From Streptomyces liliiviolaceus (GTDB taxonomy: Bacteria; Actinomycetota; Actinomycetes; Streptomycetales; Streptomycetaceae), in assembly GCF_018070025.1 (NCBI RefSeq), contig NZ_JAGPYQ010000002.1, forward strand, positions 1,922,001 through 1,986,000: a stretch of 64,000 nt of DNA. The letters are read 5' to 3'. Below the pieces are notes generated by a model that saw only the letters and a list, made by a program, of their open reading frames with translations, did no database searches and was not told the DNA's origin. A program made the position numbers and the translations under genes. Positions within the stretch are counted from its first letter, which is position 1. The number at the start of each line of letters is the position of its first letter. Below, one piece after another: positions 63,347 through 64,000 of the stretch.

Positions 63347-64000
63347 ATGGAGGGGGCAGCGGGCAGCGGGGCGACCGGTGAACCGCCGGAGTCCAGTGCG
63401 TCGTTCGGCCCGCTCGTGGTCTCGTCGCCGATTCTGCGGGCCGCGCACGTCGTCCTGCCCGAGGAGAGCCCCGACCCCGTGCTGCTGCCGTCGATCACCC
63501 TGCTCGACCGGGCGGCGTCCCACGGGGGCGGCCGGGACGAACTGCCCCTGCCCTCGGGGCGACTGCTCGCGGGACAGTACCGGCTGATCCGGCCGCTGGG
63601 CTACGGCGGGATGGGCGAGGTCTACCTGGCGCTCGACACCAAGGTCGACAACCGCGAGGTCGCCATCAAGATCCTCCACCCGCAGCAGGCGGCGACCTCG
63701 TCGGGTGCCCTGGCCCAGGAGCGGCGGGCCCTGGTCGATCTCAGCCACGGCGACATCATCCGTGTCTTCAACTACGGGCACCATCCGGAGGTCGGCGACT
63801 TCCTCGTCCTGCAGTACGTGGACGGTCTCACGCTCGAAGAGGTACGGGCCCGGGTCCAGGTGAACGCGGACGAGTTCGGCGGCGGCCGGTTCCACGAGTT
63901 CGTACTCGCCTACGGGGTAAGGATCCTGGCCGCTCTCGGGCATCTGCACGCCGACCGGCCCGGCAAGGTCTACGGCGACCTCAAGCCGGACAACGTGATG
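63347..64000 (+). CDS. PknG-like serine/threonine protein kinase, C-terminus outside window
   Basis: The first 218 residues of a kinase are visible, cut by the right edge. The N-terminal 70 residues are a Pro/Ser-rich tail. The kinase domain starts at YRLIRPLGYGGMGEVYLALD (glycine loop, about 78-97), with the ATP-anchoring Lys in VAIKILHP, then FLVLQYVDGLTLEEV (hinge). The catalytic loop reads GKVYGDLKPDNVM, with YGD where most kinases have HRD. This is like PknG (VYNDLKPEN) rather than PknA/PknB, and LSHGDIIRVFNYGHHPE also fits. A -10-like TATTCT lies nine bases before ATG 63347, so the transcript may be leaderless. Confidence 0.82.
   Translation, partial: MEGAAGSGATGEPPESSASFGPLVVSSPILRAAHVVLPEESPDPVLLPSITLLDRAASHGGGRDELPLPSGRLLAGQYRLIRPLGYGGMGEVYLALDTKVDNREVAIKILHPQQAATSSGALAQERRALVDLSHGDIIRVFNYGHHPEVGDFLVLQYVDGLTLEEVRARVQVNADEFGGGRFHEFVLAYGVRILAALGHLHADRPGKVYGDLKPDNVM

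Overview
The window is very GC-rich (roughly 70 percent), almost every codon ends in G or C, and GTG and TTG starts are common. The gene content (YihY/BrkB, DUF574-type methyltransferase, STAS and MEDS-HATPase regulators, F420-type oxidoreductase, many secreted glycoside hydrolases) points to a Streptomyces chromosome, probably an accessory or arm-proximal part. I saw no insertion sequence, prophage or CRISPR array. All product names come from reading the sequence; no database search was run.

Layout: 1-4.1 kb has the start of a membrane-anchored protein, a frameshifted UvrA-like ABC ATPase and a small Fic/Doc-like toxin-antitoxin pair behind a palindromic operator. 4.2-13.1 kb is a carbohydrate unit: a secreted PA14/GH2 glycosidase, a divergent LacI regulator and a four-gene YtfQ-type sugar ABC importer. 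13.3-24.6 kb is mixed: YbdK-type ligase, ABC exporter, FAD monooxygenase, a winged-helix/H1-like protein, acetyltransferase, a divergent NAD-dependent DNA ligase, small basic and Ala-rich proteins, a tRNA-Gly gene with an unusual T-loop, and a secreted or membrane endonuclease/phosphatase-fold protein.

24.6-31.8 kb holds the most intriguing block: a DUF6745-like gene and a small partner diverge from a tight five-gene operon matching the uncharacterised STM4015-STM4014-STM4013-STM4012-STM4011 families (leucine-rich repeat protein, ATP-grasp-like protein, phosphatase/sulfatase-fold protein and two radical SAM enzymes). Overlapping starts and stops suggest one biochemical system of unknown product. 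31.9-42.4 kb has small secreted and zinc-ribbon proteins, a GH5 enzyme behind two identical perfect operators, a STAS/anti-sigma-like pair, YihY, a class V aminotransferase-fold protein, a CBM32/beta-helix secreted protein and a long-form GAPDH.

42.4-52.1 kb is a leftward three-gene polysaccharide utilisation unit (GH127, GH106-like, GH78) aimed at L-rhamnose and L-arabinofuranose glycans, with a good promoter and LacI-like operator sites upstream. 52.2-54.8 kb has a methyltransferase, an F420/PPOX oxidoreductase and a PD40-propeller protein. 54.9-61.1 kb is an aryl-CoA catabolic cluster (CoA ligase, fused monooxygenase/reductase, thioesterase, cupin, divergent RidA-like protein), likely for anthranilate or salicylate. 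The window ends with a metallophosphoesterase, a cupin and the start of a PknG-like protein kinase. Copies of one dispersed GC-rich palindromic repeat lie in three intergenic regions.
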